Assembly (NCBI GenBank): GCA_028275245.1
Contig: JAPWVA010000031.1
Coordinates: 1-8,722, forward strand
Reading direction: 5' to 3'
Source: Actinomycetota bacterium
GTDB taxonomy: Bacteria; Actinomycetota; Geothermincolia; Geothermincolales; RBG-13-55-18
Length of the DNA: 8,722 nucleotides
The first letter of the stretch is position 1. Every line of letters starts with the position of its first letter. This document shows positions 6,091 to 8,722 of this stretch, piece by piece. The notes beneath the pieces were generated by a model. The model had not been told where the DNA came from. It was given only the letters and a program-made list of their open reading frames with translations, and made no database searches. A program made the translations under genes and the position numbers.

Positions 6091-6849
6091 GTGAAGCTCG
6101 ATCCCAGGGCCTACCGGGCTATCTATTCCAGGGAGGAGGTCCACTGGTGGTTCGTGGGCAGGAGGAAGGTACTGGCAAGCCTGCTGGAACCCTATGTGGA
6201 ACCTAGAACCGAATGGAAAATATTGGATGTAGGTTGCGGCACCGGAGGCAATTTCCCCTTCCTACGGCGTTACGGGGACGTGGAGGGTTGCGATTATTCC
6301 GAGGAAGCCCTCCGTTACTGCCGCTTGCGAGGCCTGGAAAAAGTGAGGCAGGCGGACGTGTGCGACCTCCCCTACCCGGACCGCTCCTTCCAACTGGTCA
6401 CCTGCTTGGACGTGATCGAGCACGTGCGCCTGGACCACCTAGCCTTCCGGGAACTCAACAGGGTGCTGGACGACGGTGGACTGCTGTTGGTGACCCTTCC
6501 GGCCATGCCTCGCCTTTACAGCGATTTCGATTGCCTGGCGGGGCACCTGCGCCGCTACACACGAGAGGAGGCGGAGAAGCTGCTTCAATGGAGCGGTTTT
6601 CGGAAGTTGAGGATGACCTGTTACACCTTCCTCACTCATCCCCTGGTCAAGCTGTACATCAGGCTTGGGGATTTCAGCGGGGGGAGGGTAAGGTATACCC
6701 ACGGGATGGATACCCTTTTCCCGGGCTCCAACGCCCTGCTCAAAGGTGTCATGGCCCTCGAAGCCCGCTTGGTCTCCCGCCTGGACCTTCCCTTGGGGGC
6801 CTCTCTAGCCGTCCTGGCCGAAAAGGAGACCCACCTGCCCCCGGCATGA
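6091..6849 (+). CDS. Class I SAM-dependent methyltransferase
   Basis: The protein is 252 residues. The SAM-binding motif I, ILDVGCGTGG, is at residues 44-53, followed by the acidic strand end GCDYS (66-70). QADVCDLPY (87-95) and LDVIEHV (106-112) correspond to motifs II and post-II, and LLLVTLPA (131-138) closes the Rossmann fold. This is the Methyltransf_11/UbiE-like group. An N-terminal HWWFVGRR (18-25) and a C-terminal segment ending LPLGASLAVLAEK are also seen in uncharacterised methyltransferases of this type. The substrate could be a lipid, small molecule or glycan and cannot be told. The start is the GTG at 6091 with AGGAAGG 7 nt upstream; an upstream in-frame ATG at 6016 would overlap the ferredoxin codons of the preceding gene. 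It is last of the three-gene set and separated by about 500 nt from the next gene. Confidence 0.88.
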   Translation: MKLDPRAYRAIYSREEVHWWFVGRRKVLASLLEPYVEPRTEWKILDVGCGTGGNFPFLRRYGDVEGCDYSEEALRYCRLRGLEKVRQADVCDLPYPDRSFQLVTCLDVIEHVRLDHLAFRELNRVLDDGGLLLVTLPAMPRLYSDFDCLAGHLRRYTREEAEKLLQWSGFRKLRMTCYTFLTHPLVKLYIRLGDFSGGRVRYTHGMDTLFPGSNALLKGVMALEARLVSRLDLPLGASLAVLAEKETHLPPA

Positions 6850-7018
6850 GTTCAAACCGCCGGGAGAACCCATGTACCGTGATCGCCCTCTCCGCCCCTG
6901 GGCATCAAGAAATCGGGCGACCGGGCTTTCCTCGCTACCGAAAGGGCCTTACCCTCCGGAATCCTCTCGATCTCTCGGACGCCCCCGGTCTCGCGGCCAT
7001 CCTTGCCAAAGGTGGTGT

Positions 7019-7086
7019 TTTTAGGGGAAGCCCACATACAGGTGGTTGGGGAAGGACCCCGCGGATAGGGTACCTTTCCCCTAGAA
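7019..7086. repeat. Long-range inverted repeat, possible RNA stem
   Basis: taggggaa (7022-7029) is the exact complement of ttccccta (7076-7083). One G-U pair and two A-U pairs could extend the stem to 11 pairs. The 46-nt interior can form two small hairpins, ccac/gtgg and gggg/cccc. The shape resembles a three-way junction, but it matches no riboswitch class I recognise and may be chance. Confidence 0.35.
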
Positions 7087-7126
7087 TCCCCCCGGTTAAT
7101 GTCCTCTTCAACGCTCTGCGGGAAAG

Positions 7127-7154
7127 CTATCCCCCCTGCTCTATCCCCCCTGCT
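7127..7154. repeat. Perfect 14-nt tandem duplication
   Basis: ctatcccccctgct occurs twice back to back (7127-7140 and 7141-7154). It abuts the -35 element of the predicted promoter for the DUF35 operon: the first base of that hexamer is 7155. It could be an activator-binding site or a slippage product of the C-run. Confidence 0.75.
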
Positions 7155-7183
7155 TTGCCAACTATGGTTATCCCGGTTAGAAT
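7155..7183 (+). promoter_or_regulatory. Predicted sigma70-type promoter for the DUF35/thiolase-like operon
   Basis: TTGCCA (7155-7160) and TAGAAT (7178-7183) each match the consensus at 5 of 6 positions and are separated by the ideal 17 nt. Transcription would start near 7190, giving a leader of roughly 166 nt before the ATG at 7356. Just downstream, GTTAA occurs at 7199 and 7210, 11 nt apart in an AT-rich block, a position where a repressor could bind. The leader also has a short stem, accgc/gcggt (7224-7239). Confidence 0.6.
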
Positions 7184-7342
7184 AAGGAAGTCATAAGTGT
7201 TAATTACCAGTTAAGGCATTTACACCGCTCGGCGGCGGTATTAGGATAGGTTAGTGACGGCCGTGAAGGGGAAACATAAGGAAGGGCTGTAAGAGGGAAG
7301 TGCCGGCGATTCCCCTACGAGGTGCTTCGGTCCTTGACGGAG

Positions 7343-7350
7343 AAGGAGGG
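7343..7350 (+). promoter_or_regulatory. Ribosome binding site for the DUF35 gene
   Basis: AAGGAGGG ends 5 nt before the ATG at 7356. A different ATG at 7351 directly abuts the site and is out of frame, so 7356 is the start. Confidence 0.75.
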
Positions 7351-7355
7351 ATGAG

Positions 7356-7814
7356 ATGGAAGAGGTCAAGCTCGAGTTCTTCAACCCCACGGTGCCCATG
7401 GATTTCCAGTATAACTACCGTGTGGGCCCCTGCATCCAGAAGCTTTTGGACGGCTTCGCCGAGAAGAAGATCTACGGCTCCAAGTGTCCCTCCTGCGGCA
7501 AGGTGGTGGTGCCCCCCAGGACCATCTGCGGGGCCTGTAACGCCAAGATGGAGGGATTCGTCGAGGTCGCCCAGGAAGGGACCCTCAGGAGCTTCACGGT
7601 GGGCCACTTCTACCTGGAGAAGGGCCAATTGAAGAAGGCGGAATCGCCCTACGTGCTCGGCTTGGTGGAATTGGACGGGGTGGATTCCCTTTTCCTAGCC
7701 CGGATCTCCGGGGTGGAACCCTCCGGGGTCAAGGAAGGTATGAGGGTCAAGGCGGTCTGGAAGGACCAGGTCCAGGGCGATTACGCTGACTTGGACCATT
7801 TCCGTCCCGCGTAA
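7356..7814 (+). CDS. Stand-alone DUF35 protein (zinc ribbon plus OB-fold), partner of thiolase-fold protein
   Basis: The 152-residue protein begins with a short N-terminal helical segment, including IQKLLDGFAEKKIYG (27-41), which in DUF35 proteins precedes the zinc ribbon. The ribbon has Cys44, Cys47, Cys58 and Cys61 (CxxC, 10 residues, CxxC), and the OB-fold covers about residues 68-150. DUF35 proteins bind thiolase-fold enzymes, and the OB-fold can hold the CoA end of the substrate; known examples are the archaeal thiolase/HMG-CoA synthase bridge, BbsA of benzylsuccinate degradation and the DUF35 domain of ChsH2. Here the thiolase-like gene follows after 20 nt, so a binary complex is the natural prediction. 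The ribbon spacing differs from that of the fused DUF35 domain at the window start (CxxxxC for the second pair), so the two are not recent copies. Confidence 0.9.
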   Translation: MEEVKLEFFNPTVPMDFQYNYRVGPCIQKLLDGFAEKKIYGSKCPSCGKVVVPPRTICGACNAKMEGFVEVAQEGTLRSFTVGHFYLEKGQLKKAESPYVLGLVELDGVDSLFLARISGVEPSGVKEGMRVKAVWKDQVQGDYADLDHFRPA

Positions 7815-7834
7815 GGCTCAGGGGGTGAGAAAGC

Positions 7835-8722
7835 ATGGCGGGAAAAGTCGCCGTGGTGGGCTTCAAGTTCGCCTGCGCTCCTGACCTCAAGACCACCCGC
7901 GAGAGGTTGGTCTTCGAGCTGACCAGGGGGCTTTTCGACGAGCTGGGGATTGACCGACATGCGGTAGATACCTTCATCATGTGCTCCAACGACTTCATCG
8001 ATGGCCGGACCATTTCCAACGTCTTCCTGGACGCGCCAGCCGGCGCCTATCTAAAGGACGAGACCAAGGTGGAGATGGAGGGCCTTCACGCTGTCATATA
8101 CGGCTGGATGCGTATCCTCTCCGGACAATACGACACTGCCCTGGTGGTGAGCCTGGGCCTCAACGGTTCCCAGGCCAGCCCCTACCTTAACGTCCAGTAC
8201 ACGCTGAGTCCCACCTATGACCGACAGGTGGGACTCCTGAACGAGCTCTCAGGGGCCGCCCTCCAGGCCCGGAGTTACCTCTCGCGCTCCGGTTATTCCG
8301 AGGAGCTTCTGGACCTGGTGGCCACCAAGGACCTGCAGCTGGCGGCCAAGAACCCCCGCCAAGCCCGCAGGATAGAGGGGGTGGACGCCGAGAAGGTGAG
8401 GAGCTCGGAGTATTATTACGAACCCTTGCGGGAGCTTCACTGCTACCCCTGGACCGACGTGGGCTGCGTGGTACTGCTGGCCTCCGAGAGGAAGGCCTCC
8501 GACCTCACTGACAAGCCGGTATGGATAATGGGCGCCGGGAGCAGCATCGAGACCTACTTCTACGGGGAGAGGGACCTATCCCGCAGCGCTTCTGCAGCGG
8601 AGGCGACAAAGAGGGCCTGTTCACTGGCGGGTATATCGGATCCCTCCAAGGAGATCGACTTCGCTGAGTTGAGCGCCCTCTTCGCACACCAGGAGCCCCT
8701 TCTGGCGGAGTCCATGGGGCTC
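7835..8722 (+). CDS. Thiolase-fold protein lacking catalytic Cys and His (3' partial)
   Basis: The frame starts at the ATG at 7835 (GGGGGTGAG upstream) and stays open for 296 codons to the window edge, so about 90-120 residues are missing if it has normal thiolase length. The fold is recognisable: an N-terminal strand KVAVVGF, the segment ILSGQYDTALVVSLG (94-108) that matches the helix-strand after the thiolase nucleophile, and NPRQARR (173-179). The nucleophile motif NxCASG is not there; depending on gap placement, residues 80-83 (Glu, Met, Glu, Gly) occupy it. The HDCF motif is replaced by SALF, with Ser280 at the His position, while the surrounding pattern (EL at 278-279, F283, E287, GL at 295-296) is kept. 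It therefore cannot be a conventional thiolase. It may be a structural subunit for a catalytic thiolase encoded downstream, or an Ltp2-like aldolase. The third motif (GHPxGA) lies outside the window. Confidence 0.82.
   Translation, partial: MAGKVAVVGFKFACAPDLKTTRERLVFELTRGLFDELGIDRHAVDTFIMCSNDFIDGRTISNVFLDAPAGAYLKDETKVEMEGLHAVIYGWMRILSGQYDTALVVSLGLNGSQASPYLNVQYTLSPTYDRQVGLLNELSGAALQARSYLSRSGYSEELLDLVATKDLQLAAKNPRQARRIEGVDAEKVRSSEYYYEPLRELHCYPWTDVGCVVLLASERKASDLTDKPVWIMGAGSSIETYFYGERDLSRSASAAEATKRACSLAGISDPSKEIDFAELSALFAHQEPLLAESMGL

Larger units (their letters stand above)
6850..7154. other. Gene-poor intergenic region after the methyltransferase
   Basis: No convincing gene is present. A plus-strand frame beginning with an ATGA overlap at 6846 and running to 7196 encodes 116 residues, but it lacks a well-placed ribosome site and reads as Pro/Arg-rich sequence with no domain. 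A 60-codon minus-strand frame (6852-7037) is equally featureless. The segment contains a long-range inverted repeat (7022-7083) and a 14-nt tandem duplication (7127-7154), and its plus strand is rich in C runs. Confidence 0.5.

Noticed and set aside
6846..7196. Possible 116-codon gene starting with an ATGA overlap with the methyltransferase stop
   Set aside because: The nearest purine-rich site is too far upstream, the translation has no recognisable feature, and it would run through the predicted promoter of the next operon.
7190..7355. Known riboswitch in the leader of the DUF35 gene
   Set aside because: I looked for cobalamin, TPP, SAM, glycine and fluoride hallmarks and saw none; only short stems are present.

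Overview
The window looks like a high-GC bacterial chromosome, probably from an anaerobe. The support is strong GGAGG-type ribosome binding sites, several GTG starts, sigma70-like promoter hexamers and heavy use of AGG for arginine, together with acyl-CoA enzymes and an iron-sulfur protein. The lineage cannot be fixed from sequence alone. Deep-branching Actinomycetota or Bacillota would fit; this is a guess.

Layout. (i) 1-2065, plus strand: the 3' part of an HMG-CoA-synthase-like gene fused to a DUF35 (zinc ribbon/OB-fold) domain, followed after 1 nt by a catalytically intact SCP2-type thiolase. (ii) 2066-2270: a short convergent gap with two hairpins and a 36-nt sequence present twice, 36 nt apart. 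(iii) 2271-3074, minus strand: a crotonase-family protein lacking one of the two hydratase glutamates. (iv) 3075-3896: a gene-poor divergent region with a perfect 11-bp inverted repeat, a second hairpin and a TATAAT box. (v) 3897-6849, plus strand: a three-gene set made of a protein with two tandem C_GCAxxG_C_C-type cysteine modules, a DUF362 protein with two 4Fe-4S motifs, and a class I SAM-dependent methyltransferase. (vi) 6850-7355: a gene-poor gap with a perfect 14-nt tandem repeat and a good sigma70-like promoter. (vii) 7356 to the window end: a stand-alone DUF35 protein followed by a thiolase-fold protein that has lost the catalytic Cys and His. This last gene runs off the window.

How the genes may work together. 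Two separate thiolase/DUF35 modules flank a redox operon. In methanogenic archaea a DUF35 protein bridges thiolase and HMG-CoA synthase. The first pair here resembles that arrangement with the bridge fused to the synthase. The second module resembles DUF35-thiolase-fold pairs such as the Ltp2-ChsH2 aldolase of steroid degradation, where the thiolase-fold subunit is not a true thiolase. The crotonase could act on products of either module. The middle operon joins two uncharacterised cysteine/Fe-S protein families with a methyltransferase. It is the least explained part of the window and the best candidate for a new system, but its function cannot be assigned from sequence.
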